A stretch of 64,000 nucleotides of DNA from Novosphingobium sp. G106 (GTDB lineage Bacteria; Pseudomonadota; Alphaproteobacteria; Sphingomonadales; Sphingomonadaceae), in contig NZ_JAHOOZ010000001.1 of the NCBI RefSeq assembly GCF_019075875.1, forward strand, positions 992,001 through 1,056,000, read 5' to 3'. This document shows positions 56,029 to 64,000 of the stretch, in pieces; within the stretch, counting starts at the first letter, position 1; each line of letters opens with the position of its first letter. The position numbers and the translations under genes were made by a program. The notes under the pieces are model-generated. The model searched no databases and was not told the DNA's origin. It saw only the letters and a list, made by a program, of their open reading frames with translations.

Positions 56029-56726
56029 AGCGGGTTGCCGCCGCTCTAGCTGTCGTCGCGCTCATGCTGGTCGCTGCGCTGTCGACCCTGGGCGCGCGCT
56101 TGCCTTTCATTGCCGGGTGGATGAGGCAGATCCACGCGCTGGTGGAAGCGGCGAGTGGGAACTGGTTCCTGTTTCTCGTGCTCCAGATCGTGGTTGCGGC
56201 CGTAGGGTTCGTGCCGGCCTCGTTCATCGCGATCGCAGCGGGCGCGGCCTATGGCCTCATCGCCGGCTTCCTGTTGTCCTGCGTTGGCCTCATGGTCGGC
56301 GGATCGCTGGCCTTCCTGCTCAGCCGTTCGGCCCTCGCGCCGCGGATCGAGCGCTGGATCGCCAAGCATCCGCGCTTCGAAGACCTCGACCGAAGTGTCA
56401 GCGCCGACGGCTGGTACTTCGTCTGCCTGATCCGGCTGTCACCGGCCATGCCGTTTGCGCTGACCTCCTATTGCCTGGGACTGACGCGCATCGACTTTGT
56501 CGCGTTCAATCTGGGAACGCTGGCATCGCTGCCCGCGCTCGCCTGCTTCGTCGCGATAGGCGCGCTCGGCCGGATGGGCTGGCAGGTGGGAACGGCGCAG
56601 GTTGGCTATGTGCAAGGCGCGCTGCTTTTCGTCGGTGTGATCGCGACCGGTCTGGTCGCCTGGCGGCTGCAGCAATTGGTGCGCCGTGCGGCGGCGCGTG
56701 AGGCCGGAGCCCAGGACGGCGCCTAG
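56025..56726 (+). CDS. TVP38/DedA-type (VTT domain) membrane protein
   Basis: A 233-residue protein with five or six helices. The VTT pattern is [40 protein letters not shown] and [23 protein letters not shown]. DedA-like proteins recycle or flip polyprenyl or phospholipid carriers. Its translational coupling to a GT2 gene fits carrier-lipid traffic; that is inference. Confidence 0.87.
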   Translation: MKRVAAALAVVALMLVAALSTLGARLPFIAGWMRQIHALVEAASGNWFLFLVLQIVVAAVGFVPASFIAIAAGAAYGLIAGFLLSCVGLMVGGSLAFLLSRSALAPRIERWIAKHPRFEDLDRSVSADGWYFVCLIRLSPAMPFALTSYCLGLTRIDFVAFNLGTLASLPALACFVAIGALGRMGWQVGTAQVGYVQGALLFVGVIATGLVAWRLQQLVRRAAAREAGAQDGA

Positions 56727-56816
56727 TCGCCCGGCCAATCGCATGCGCCAAACGCATGTGCCATTCTGCACATTGCACGCGGACCTCTGCGTCATTTGGT
56801 GCTATGGCGCCTGTCC

Positions 56817-58202
56817 ATGCTGGATGCGGTACTGCTCTCCCGCCTGCAATTCGTTTGGCTGATCGCCTGGCATATCCTGATGCCGGCTTTCACCGTCGGT
56901 CTCGCCAGCTTCATTGCCTGCCTCGAAGGACTGCGCCTCGCGACCGGCAACGACGTCTATGCACGGCTGTCGGCGTTCTGGACCAAGATCTTTGCGGTAT
57001 CCTTTGGCATGGGCGTGGTCTCGGGCATCGCCATGCCTTTCCAGTTCGGCACCAACTGGAGCCGCTTTTCCGACGCTACCGCCGACGTCATCTCGCCGCT
57101 GATGGCCTATGAGGGACTGACCGCCTTCTTCCTCGAATCGGCCTTCCTCGGTGTGCTGCTGTTCGGCCGCAGCCGGGTCCCCCCGAGCGTGCATTTCTTC
57201 GCCGCGATGATGGTCGCGTTGGGCACGCTGTTCTCCTCGTTCTGGATCATCGCGGTGAACAGCTGGATGCAGACGCCGGCAGGCTATGCGCTGGTCGATG
57301 GCCGCTTCGAGCCGCGCGACTGGAGTGCGGTGATCTTCAACCCGTCGTTTCCTTACCGCCTCGCGCATACGGTGACCGGGTTCTACATCACTACGGGCTT
57401 CGTCGTGCTCGGGGTGGGGGCCTGGATGTTGCGCAAGGGCACCGGCGGCGATGCGGCGAAGCGGATGGTGTCGCTGACGCTCTGGCTGCTGATGGGGCTC
57501 GTGCCTTTGCAGATCTTTCTGGGCGACGCGCATGGGCTCAACACACTCGCGCATCAGCCGACCAAGCTCGCGGCGATCGAAGCGAACTGGCACCGCGAAC
57601 ACCGCGCGCCGCTGACGCTTTTCGCGATCCCCGACCAGCAGGCAGAGAAGAACCACTTCGCGGTCGAAGTGCCGCTGCTCGGCAGCCTGATCCTCACGCA
57701 TGACGTGAACGGCGAGGTGCCGGGCCTTACCGACGTGCCGCCGCACGACCGGCCGCCCGTGGTGATCCCGTTCTTCGCGTTTCGCATCATGGTGGGGCTG
57801 GGCGTTATCATGCTGGCGATCGTCGCCACCGGCACGCTGCTGCGACGCGGCGGACGGCTTTATACGAACCCGCTATTCCTGCGCGCGTGCCAATGGGCCG
57901 CGCCGATCGGCTTCGCCGCCGTCCTGGCCGGCTGGACGACTACCGAGGTCGGCCGCCAGCCCTGGACCGTCTATGGTCTGCTGCGCACCGCCGATTCAGT
58001 GTCGCCATCGCTGACCGGGGTCGATGTCGCGATCTCGCTGGCCGCTTACATGGTCGCCTATCTGATCATGTTCCCCGCCGGTCTCGCACTGATGGCGCGC
58101 ATCGCCAAGCGCGGCATCGCAGCGGCCCAGGAGGAGGATCCGATCGAGGCGGGGCGCCCGAAGTCGCCGATAGCGACGCTGCCGGGAGAGCACGTGCCAT
58201 GA
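56817..58202 (+). CDS. cioA: Cytochrome bd-type quinol oxidase subunit I, CioA branch
   Basis: A 461-residue heme-binding subunit. SRLQFVWLIAWHILMPAFTVG gives the first heme ligand His, FGMGVVSGIAMPFQFGTNW and AYEGLTAFFLESAFLGVLLFG are family marks, and GEVPGLTDVPPHDRPPVV is the short Q-loop. The short loop places it with cyanide-insensitive CIO oxidases rather than E. coli CydA. It reduces oxygen to water with quinol. ATG 56817 begins the first conserved helix. Confidence 0.93.
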   Translation: MLDAVLLSRLQFVWLIAWHILMPAFTVGLASFIACLEGLRLATGNDVYARLSAFWTKIFAVSFGMGVVSGIAMPFQFGTNWSRFSDATADVISPLMAYEGLTAFFLESAFLGVLLFGRSRVPPSVHFFAAMMVALGTLFSSFWIIAVNSWMQTPAGYALVDGRFEPRDWSAVIFNPSFPYRLAHTVTGFYITTGFVVLGVGAWMLRKGTGGDAAKRMVSLTLWLLMGLVPLQIFLGDAHGLNTLAHQPTKLAAIEANWHREHRAPLTLFAIPDQQAEKNHFAVEVPLLGSLILTHDVNGEVPGLTDVPPHDRPPVVIPFFAFRIMVGLGVIMLAIVATGTLLRRGGRLYTNPLFLRACQWAAPIGFAAVLAGWTTTEVGRQPWTVYGLLRTADSVSPSLTGVDVAISLAAYMVAYLIMFPAGLALMARIAKRGIAAAQEEDPIEAGRPKSPIATLPGEHVP

Positions 58203-59212
58203 GCCTCGCCGCCTTCGACCTCGTCGCGATCTGGACGGTGATCCTCGGGCTCGCCGTATTCCTCTATGTCCTGCTCGACGGGTTCGACCTCGGCGTCGGG
58301 ATCCTCTTCGGCCTCGCGCCCGACACGCCCTCGCGCAACGTCATCATGGACTCGATCGCGCCGATCTGGGACGGCAACGAGACCTGGCTGGTCATGGGCT
58401 CGATCGGGCTACTGACGGCCTTCCCGCTGGCTTTCGCGATCATCATCCCGGCCGTCTATTTCCCCATCCTGCTCATGCTGATCGCGCTCGTGTTCCGCGG
58501 CGTGGCCTTCGAGTTCCGCTATCGCGATGCCGAGCGCCGTGGGTTCTGGGACTACGGCTTCCACTGGGGCTCGATCGTCGCGACGTTTGCCCAAGGGGTG
58601 GTGCTCGGCGCTTTCATCCAGGGCTTCGAGGTCGACGGCCGGCACTTCGTCGGCGGCAGTTTCGACTGCTTTACGCCGTTCTCGCTGCTCACGGGGCTGT
58701 CGTTGGTGTTCGGCTATGCCCTGCTGGGAGCCGGCTGGCTGGTGCTGAAGACCGAGGGCGAAGTGCAGGCCGGCGCGCGCCGTCAGGGCCGGCTGGCGCT
58801 GCTCGGCGTGCTCGCCGGAATCGGCGCGGTGAGCCTCTGGACGCCGTTGATGAATGCCGAGATCGCGCGGCGCTGGTTCGATTGGCCCAACATCGCGCTG
58901 CTCTCGCCCGTGCCGATCGTCAGCGGCCTGATCGCGCTGTTCACCTGGCGCGCCTTCCAGGGCCGGCACGACGCCGCGCCGTTCGCCGGCGGGGTCGCGC
59001 TGTTCCTCATGTCCTATCTGGGCATCGCCATCAGCCTGTTCCCGATGATCGTGCCCGGGCACTACACGCTGTGGCAGGCCGCGGCATCGCCCGATACGCA
59101 GCTGTTCCTGCTGGTCGGCACGCTCGTGCTGCTGCCGGTGATCCTGCTCTACACGGCCTGGTCCTATTGGGTGTTCCGCGGAAAGGTGACCGCAGACATG
59201 GGCTATCACTGA
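58199..59212 (+). CDS. cioB: Cytochrome bd-type quinol oxidase subunit II, CioB
   Basis: A 337-residue partner of CioA: FDLVAIWTVILGLAVFLYVLLDGFDLGVGILF, the WDGNETWLV motif, and RGVAFEFRYR. Eight or nine helices. The ATG overlaps the CioA stop (ATGA). No CydX-like small subunit or CydCD genes are adjacent. Confidence 0.95.
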   Translation: MSLAAFDLVAIWTVILGLAVFLYVLLDGFDLGVGILFGLAPDTPSRNVIMDSIAPIWDGNETWLVMGSIGLLTAFPLAFAIIIPAVYFPILLMLIALVFRGVAFEFRYRDAERRGFWDYGFHWGSIVATFAQGVVLGAFIQGFEVDGRHFVGGSFDCFTPFSLLTGLSLVFGYALLGAGWLVLKTEGEVQAGARRQGRLALLGVLAGIGAVSLWTPLMNAEIARRWFDWPNIALLSPVPIVSGLIALFTWRAFQGRHDAAPFAGGVALFLMSYLGIAISLFPMIVPGHYTLWQAAASPDTQLFLLVGTLVLLPVILLYTAWSYWVFRGKVTADMGYH

Positions 59213-59251
59213 CCCTTGCCCAGCATCGGGGCCGGCCCTAAGGACGCCGCA

Positions 59252-60733
59252 ATGGCAGACGGCGCACCTCTGGGTCGAACGATCAAGCAGGGCGCAGTGA
59301 CGACCGCCTTGGGCTTCGCGATCCGCTTCGGCGCGCGCATCTTGTTCCTCTACATCGCGGCGCGGCTGTTCGGCGTGGCGCTGTTCGGCGCTTACAGCCT
59401 GGCGGTTGCGGCGATAGAATTGGCCGTTTGCGTCGGCGGGCTTGGCGCCAAGCGGCTGCTGTTCAAGTATCTCGATGCGGCGGGGGATCGCCAGCCGATC
59501 CATGTCGTGCTCGATTCGGTACTCACGGTGTTCGGTGCCTGCATGGCGCTAGCGGCGGCGATCATCGCCTTCGTCGCGCTGCTGCCCGAGAGTCTGCTGT
59601 CGGCCAATGTCGCCACCGGCCTGACGATCCTCGCGCCGATGATCGCCGGCCAGGCGCTGCTCGACGTGACCTTGGCGGGGACGCGCTGGAAGCACGTGAT
59701 GCGCTACGAAGTAACGGCGCGCAGCATTGTCGAACCTTACGTCGGTGTCGCCGCGGCGATCGCTGCCTATTGGCTGGGCTGGAACGAGACCGGGCTGCTG
59801 GTCAGCTATTGGGCGGGTACGCTCGTCGCGCTCGGCTATGCCTTCTGGGGACTGCGGCGCGCCTATTTCGGACTGCAACTCAGCGCCTACCGCATCGAAC
59901 CGGCACGGCTGATGGCGCTCGTCCGAGACAGCGCGAGCGCGACGCTCAACGAGGGGCTCCAGGGCCTGTTCGGCCGCGTCGACATGTACCTCGTGGGCTT
60001 CTTCCTCGGCGAGGTCGGCGCGGGCATCTACGGCATGGCGCGGCAGATCCGCACGCCGGTACGCCAGGTGCGCCAGAGCTTCGACGGCCTACTCAATCCG
60101 ATCATCGCGCGAACCATCGCGACGCGGGGGCCAGGGCACACGGGCCTCGCCACGGCCGCCGCATCGCGGCTGATACTGGCGGTGCAATTGCCGGTCCTCG
60201 TCGCGCTGGTGCTGATCGGCGAGCCTCTGCTCGCCTCGTTCGGACCGGGCTTCGTCACCGGCTACTGGGCCATGGTCCTGCTGACTGCCGCTGAGATGTT
60301 CCAGGGCGCGTTCAGCGTCAGCGACCTCATCATCCTCTACAACCGGCCATTGGCGGCGGTGCGGATCACGGGGGCCAACATCGGCTGCAATGTGGTCGCA
60401 GGCTGCCTGCTGATGCCGCAGTTCGGCGTGACAGGCGCGGCGCTCTCGGTGATGATCGGGGTCTTTGCCGGCATCGTCCTGCGCCGACTGACCCTGCAGC
60501 GCAGTTTCGGCGTTGCCGTGCCCTTCCACCACAGCGCGGGGCCGATGTCCGCCGCTCTGCTGGCCATGGCCGGCGCATTCGCCGTGCGCAGCCTTGTGAG
60601 CGGCCCGGCTTTATGGAGCAACGGCGCCGCGCTCGCCACCGGCCTGCTCGGCTACGCCGCGGCCCTGCGTATCTGGATGGCCGCGGCGCGCGAAGACTGG
60701 TCGCTCGGCGAGTTCGAGCCCGAAGGCGCCTGA
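59252..60733 (+). CDS. Polysaccharide flippase (MATE/Wzx-like)
   Basis: A 493-residue polytopic protein with about 12-14 helices. It shows the Wzx pattern at the start (TIKQGAVTTALGFAIRFGARILFLYIAARLFG) and a central NEGLQGLFGRVDMYLVGFFLGEVGAGIYGMA. Such proteins flip lipid-linked sugars to the periplasm. AGGA precedes ATG 59252. It meets the LuxC-like gene end to end with one base between. Confidence 0.87.
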   Translation: MADGAPLGRTIKQGAVTTALGFAIRFGARILFLYIAARLFGVALFGAYSLAVAAIELAVCVGGLGAKRLLFKYLDAAGDRQPIHVVLDSVLTVFGACMALAAAIIAFVALLPESLLSANVATGLTILAPMIAGQALLDVTLAGTRWKHVMRYEVTARSIVEPYVGVAAAIAAYWLGWNETGLLVSYWAGTLVALGYAFWGLRRAYFGLQLSAYRIEPARLMALVRDSASATLNEGLQGLFGRVDMYLVGFFLGEVGAGIYGMARQIRTPVRQVRQSFDGLLNPIIARTIATRGPGHTGLATAAASRLILAVQLPVLVALVLIGEPLLASFGPGFVTGYWAMVLLTAAEMFQGAFSVSDLIILYNRPLAAVRITGANIGCNVVAGCLLMPQFGVTGAALSVMIGVFAGIVLRRLTLQRSFGVAVPFHHSAGPMSAALLAMAGAFAVRSLVSGPALWSNGAALATGLLGYAAALRIWMAAAREDWSLGEFEPEGA

Positions 60734-60734
60734 C

Positions 60735-62207
60735 CTACTCCGCCGCGATGCTCAGCGCCGTTTCCTCGATCGGGCGGTGGTCGATCACCCAGCGCACGTT
60801 GCGGCGCAGCGGTTCGATGCCGTCGTGCGGCATGCCCGGCGGCATCGTGTGGATCGACTTGTAGATGTCCATCGCATTGTGGCCCTTGAGCGAGACCAGA
60901 CGCTGCACCCCTGCGAGCGCGAAGGGATCGAGCAGCCGGTCGCGCAGGCTCTCGGGATAGACGCCGACGGTCTGCGTCGTGTCGTCGCACCATTTGACGA
61001 CGTCGAGCAGGTCGGCAACGGGGACGATGTTGACCACGCGGTTGTTGAGCTGATCGTAGAAATCGACACGGTCGGGGAAGCGCGAGATCACCACGCCGCC
61101 GTTCACGGTGTCGCCCTCGACCGTGTAGAAATCGTCCTCGAGCGCGACGGCTTCCATCTCTGCCTCGAGGTCCTTGTTGGGCTTGTCAGCGGGCGTCGAG
61201 AGGATCGGCGGCAGGTTCTGGTATTCAGCGACGACCTTGCGGCCGAGCTCGGCCAAGCGGTCGAGAGACGCGTCGTCAGTTTTGCATTCGACATAAACCA
61301 GCCGCGAATTGACGCAGGCGGTCTGGTTGTAGAAGCCCGAGATCGTCGCGATGCCGCGCGCCGCCTCGTCCATCGCCGCGTCGCTTTCCAGCGCTTCCTT
61401 GCCGATCACCGAGACCGAGAACTTGGGGTTCAGCGCGGTCAGGTCGATGCCCGGCGTCAGGAACTTCTGGATGTGCTTGACCGAGGACATGCCGCCCCAG
61501 GCGGTGATCTTGTCGATGCGCGTGGTGCGGACGATCTGCGAGTCCATGTATTCGTCGCCGCCCTTCCAGTAGGCGACCGCGACGTGCTTGCAGACCGGGT
61601 GGCTGGCATCGAGTTCGAGCATGGTGCGCATGATCGCATTGGCGGTCAGCGGGTCGTTCGAGGGCGATTTGATCAGCACGTCGGACTTGGTCAGCGCGCC
61701 GCGCACGATCGTCAGCGCAGCCACGACGGGCACGTTGCCCGCGGTGATGTGGAGCTGGCGCGTGCCGACCGCACGGACGCGGCAGTGCGGGCCGGCGGGG
61801 GAGGGCACCCAGCCGTCGAGGTAGTCGGCCCCGATCGTGCCGTCGATCTGCGCGAACATCGATACCGGATCGAACATGAGCGGCAGGTCGTCATAGACAC
61901 CGCGCAGGATCGGCTCGGCGAGCCCGCCCGCGCGCAGGGCTAGGGCGAAGCTCTCTTGCAGGTAGGGATTGTCCTCGAATCTGAGCCGCTTGCCGGCTTC
62001 GGCGAGGAAATCGATGATGTCGCGGATCGGCGTCTGCTGCAGGTCGCCGAGCAGCACCGGGTTGCCGAGCACCAGATCGTGGATGTGCTTGTGCGGATCG
62101 GGCGTCAGAAAGGTCGCGCCGCCGCGGCCCTTGTACTCGACCGCGTCCTCGCCGGGCTCGATGATCCGGCCGCGGGCGATGATCGGGATGCGATAGGTGT
62201 CGGTCAT
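60735..62207 (-). CDS. LuxC-like acyl-CoA/acyl-protein reductase
   Basis: A 490-residue aldehyde-dehydrogenase-fold reductase of the LuxC group (Pfam LuxC). The likely nucleophile is the Cys in GFYNQTACVNSRLVYVE; NADPH-binding parts are TAGNVPVVAALTIVRGAL and DVLIKSPSNDPLTANAI. LuxC reduces an activated fatty acid to the aldehyde. It is six bases after the LuxE-like gene, and together they could form a fatty-acid reductase. No luxAB is present, so bioluminescence is not implied. Confidence 0.85.
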   Translation of the reverse strand: MTDTYRIPIIARGRIIEPGEDAVEYKGRGGATFLTPDPHKHIHDLVLGNPVLLGDLQQTPIRDIIDFLAEAGKRLRFEDNPYLQESFALALRAGGLAEPILRGVYDDLPLMFDPVSMFAQIDGTIGADYLDGWVPSPAGPHCRVRAVGTRQLHITAGNVPVVAALTIVRGALTKSDVLIKSPSNDPLTANAIMRTMLELDASHPVCKHVAVAYWKGGDEYMDSQIVRTTRIDKITAWGGMSSVKHIQKFLTPGIDLTALNPKFSVSVIGKEALESDAAMDEAARGIATISGFYNQTACVNSRLVYVECKTDDASLDRLAELGRKVVAEYQNLPPILSTPADKPNKDLEAEMEAVALEDDFYTVEGDTVNGGVVISRFPDRVDFYDQLNNRVVNIVPVADLLDVVKWCDDTTQTVGVYPESLRDRLLDPFALAGVQRLVSLKGHNAMDIYKSIHTMPPGMPHDGIEPLRRNVRWVIDHRPIEETALSIAAE

Positions 62208-62213
62208 GATCGG

Positions 62214-63617
62214 CTATCCTTGGGAAACGAAGTCCATGAAATCGTTGTAGGCCTGGGCCGTGCCGGCGCAGGAAATCTTGTCGTCGCCGCCTTCCATCTC
62301 GGCGAAGCGGGTGATCACGGGGCCGACGGTCGGACCCTTCCAGCCGCAGCCGCATTGCTCGTCCCAGTCGATCGTCACCTGGTCGCCCGAGATGAAGCCG
62401 CCCCAGTAGGTCTCGGCCTGCAGGTCGAAGAAGGCATAGCGCCCGGTCTGCTGGCCTTCGCGCGGCAGCAGTTTCATGTCGCGGTCGAACAGGAAGGGCA
62501 CGGTGTGCGGCATCGTGTGGAACTGGCCGTTACGGCAGCGCGGGGCGAAACCGCAGCCCTCGGACATGCCGTAGACCATCGAGACCGTCTCGATCCCGAA
62601 GAAGTCCTTGACGAAGTTCTCCCAGTCGGGCGGCGGGTCCTTGAGGCCCTTCATGCCGCCGCCGGTAGCGATGAAGCTTCCGGCTGCGAATTCGGGCTTG
62701 ATGCCCTTGGCGATGCCGTTGCGCGCGGTGGTGATCAGATCGCCGAAAGTGCCGCCGATCTTGACGCGCTGGCCGCGGAACTCCTCGAAAAGCGTATCGA
62801 AGAAGGCCGCCACGTCCTGGTCGCGGCGCCTGGCCTGGGCGATCATCTCTTCGCGCGCCTTGAGCAGCGCGGGATCGAGCCCGAGCTTCTGCAATTCGCC
62901 GCGATCCTCGGCGCTCTGCATCCGGCCGGCTAGCGACATGAAGTCGGCTGAGAGCCGGCCCTGATAGAGCGTGTGGTAGTGTGCCTCGCCGCCGGCCGCG
63001 GGGATGTTGAAAGTGGAGACCATCTTAAGCGCCATCTGGTGGCCGTAGCGATAGCTGGGGAAGAAGGTCTCGATGAACTCCTTCGTCGGATCGACGCCGC
63101 TCGACGCGCGGCTTGCCTCGTTGTGGCAGTTGCGGAAGGCGTGGAGTTCTGTCTTCGAGCGCGGGATGAAACTGAGCTTGCCGGTCGTGCCTGTGGAATG
63201 GCCGATGAACATGCCGAAGTCGTCGAGCCGCGAGATCCAGTCGTCGATCATCGTCAGGCCCGAGAGGTCCATCGTGGTCAGATCGTGCGTCGTCAGGCGG
63301 TTGAGCCAGCCGGTCAGCTTGGGGAAGTCGCGCGTCTCGATCAGGCTGAGCGGGTAGGACTTGTAGACGCGGTGGTCGAAGAACAGCGGCAGCGCGTCCT
63401 CGAAGCTGTCGATCTTGGTGATCCCCTCGCGCTTTGCGAGCTTGTCGAGCGCGGCGACTTGCGGGACCAGTTCCTCGAAGCGGCACCGGATGATCCTGAG
63501 CTGGACGTCGAGGCAGTCCCGCCAGCTCATCGCCAGGAGTCGCTCGTAGCCGCCGTCGAGCCAGCGCCCCGGATTTTCGGGCGAAAGTCCGCTTTTGTCG
63601 AGCACCGCTTCGGTCAT
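62214..63617 (-). CDS. LuxE-like acyl-adenylating enzyme (acyl-protein synthetase)
   Basis: A 467-residue member of the ANL-type acyl-activating enzymes, close to LuxE in pattern but about 100 residues longer. The ATP loop is FIGHSTGTTGKLSFIPRSK; FSYRYG-like and ATGGGMKGLKDPPPDW and VYGMSEGCGFAPRC follow, with DEQCGCGWKGPTVG near the end. LuxE activates a fatty acid with ATP and hands it to LuxC. The extra N-terminal 90 residues and the cysteine cluster near the C-terminus are unlike classical LuxE. Confidence 0.82.
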   Translation of the reverse strand: MTEAVLDKSGLSPENPGRWLDGGYERLLAMSWRDCLDVQLRIIRCRFEELVPQVAALDKLAKREGITKIDSFEDALPLFFDHRVYKSYPLSLIETRDFPKLTGWLNRLTTHDLTTMDLSGLTMIDDWISRLDDFGMFIGHSTGTTGKLSFIPRSKTELHAFRNCHNEASRASSGVDPTKEFIETFFPSYRYGHQMALKMVSTFNIPAAGGEAHYHTLYQGRLSADFMSLAGRMQSAEDRGELQKLGLDPALLKAREEMIAQARRRDQDVAAFFDTLFEEFRGQRVKIGGTFGDLITTARNGIAKGIKPEFAAGSFIATGGGMKGLKDPPPDWENFVKDFFGIETVSMVYGMSEGCGFAPRCRNGQFHTMPHTVPFLFDRDMKLLPREGQQTGRYAFFDLQAETYWGGFISGDQVTIDWDEQCGCGWKGPTVGPVITRFAEMEGGDDKISCAGTAQAYNDFMDFVSQG

Positions 63618-63639
63618 CGTTCTCTCCCGCCGGCTTATT

Positions 63640-63659
63640 TGCTGATCACTTTATTAGCA
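63640..63659. promoter_or_regulatory. Imperfect dyad before the LuxE-like gene
   Basis: TGCTGA and TTAGCA (5 of 6 pairs) flank an 8-base AT-rich centre, 23-42 bases before the LuxE-like start. A TTATT direct repeat overlaps it. It fits a TetR-like operator close to the promoter. No regulator gene is near. Confidence 0.35.
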
Positions 63660-63794
63660 GGCCGGCCGAAGCGGGTCAATCGCGCCTGCAGCGGCAGAAC
63701 CTTCCTGATCGTGGGACTTTCCCTACCGACAAATTCGTCTTGACAGTCGATGCCTGCGCACCACGATTCCTGCCGTCTTTCAGGGAAGTTGGCA

Positions 63795-64000
63795 ATGCAA
63801 CTGCTCAAGCGATCTTTGCGCAATCTCGTGCGCCGACGTGGATGGGACTTCGTAAGAACCCCGAACCTCAATCAGTTCCTCGACAGCCGGAACATCGACC
63901 TCGTCATCGACGTAGGGGCCAACGTGGGAGACTATGGCGACCATCTGCGCCGTTGGGGCTATCGCGCGGCAATCATCAGCCTGGAGCCCGCCAGCGAACC
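63795..64000 (+). CDS. FkbM-family methyltransferase, N-terminal part (runs off the window)
   Basis: The first 68 codons of a protein beginning MQLLKRSLRNLVRRRG, with the SAM-binding loop in LVIDVGANVGDYGDHLRRWGY and IISLEPASE. This is the FkbM pattern of sugar or polyketide O-methyltransferases. The rest is outside the window. It fits the polysaccharide genes at 53.8-60.7 kb. Confidence 0.85.
   Translation, partial: MQLLKRSLRNLVRRRGWDFVRTPNLNQFLDSRNIDLVIDVGANVGDYGDHLRRWGYRAAIISLEPASE

Noticed and set aside
60735..63617. Bioluminescence (lux) operon
   Set aside because: No luxA, luxB, luxD or luxG; only the reductase and synthetase types are present.

Overview
The window reads as GC-rich chromosome of a sphingomonad-type alphaproteobacterium (Sphingomonadaceae, Novosphingobium/Sphingobium-like). 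The grounds are the coding bias, the dense ATGA/GTGA gene overlaps, a TonB-dependent receptor, Flp-type pilins with the ATAIEYG signature, an EpsC-type serine acetyltransferase, and a nested inverted repeat resembling short repeats often seen in sphingomonad genomes. The assignment is by inspection only. I see no prophage, transposase, CRISPR array or rRNA; the only RNA gene recognised is tRNA-Arg(ACG).

Layout. 0-13 kb is mostly housekeeping: the plsY end, dprA, a frameshifted membrane protein, topA, a repeat-rich membrane protein, then leftward lepB / outer-membrane barrel / rnc / era / spermidine-synthase-like / NTF2-like genes, and pgi. 13-16 kb has a MarR regulator with its own dyad, glutathione reductase and serine acetyltransferase. 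16-26.5 kb is the most accessory-looking part. It holds a TonB-dependent receptor followed by two tandem Tat-exported PhoD-like phosphoesterases, a leftward operon (1-Cys peroxiredoxin, CmcJ/NvfI-like protein, small ORF, exported enolase-superfamily protein) and a divergent YghU-type glutathione enzyme. The upstream regions of both leftward units carry the same dyad element. 26.6-26.9 kb is a nested inverted repeat.

29-38 kb is a complete propionyl-CoA to succinyl-CoA operon: pccB, small membrane protein, thiolase, OsmC, methylmalonyl-CoA epimerase, single-chain mutase, YdcZ-like protein, LprI-like protein and pccA. A perfect palindrome precedes it. 38-48 kb mixes an outer-membrane protein, a thioesterase, a DUF488 protein, a peptide transporter, a Gln/Arg-repeat lipoprotein, an SDR, a degenerate RNase H-like protein, RluE-like and an aroK-aroB-roxA operon. 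48-54 kb has a tiny membrane protein, a large exported protein, a frameshifted XerD-type recombinase, an isoprenylcysteine-methyltransferase-like protein, three Flp pilin genes with clear terminators, MutT and tRNA-Arg. 53.8-64 kb has surface-polysaccharide-type genes (GT87, GT2, DedA-like, flippase, partial FkbM) around cioAB, plus a LuxC/LuxE-like fatty-acyl reductase pair without luciferase genes.

A cross-cutting observation is that four genes are broken by a single-base shift at a 4-5 base homopolymer (T4 near 1825, G5 at 17796, G5 at 18419, C5 at 51115). Each downstream reading frame continues the expected protein. This pattern fits sequencing or assembly error better than real gene loss, and should be settled before any of the four is called a pseudogene.
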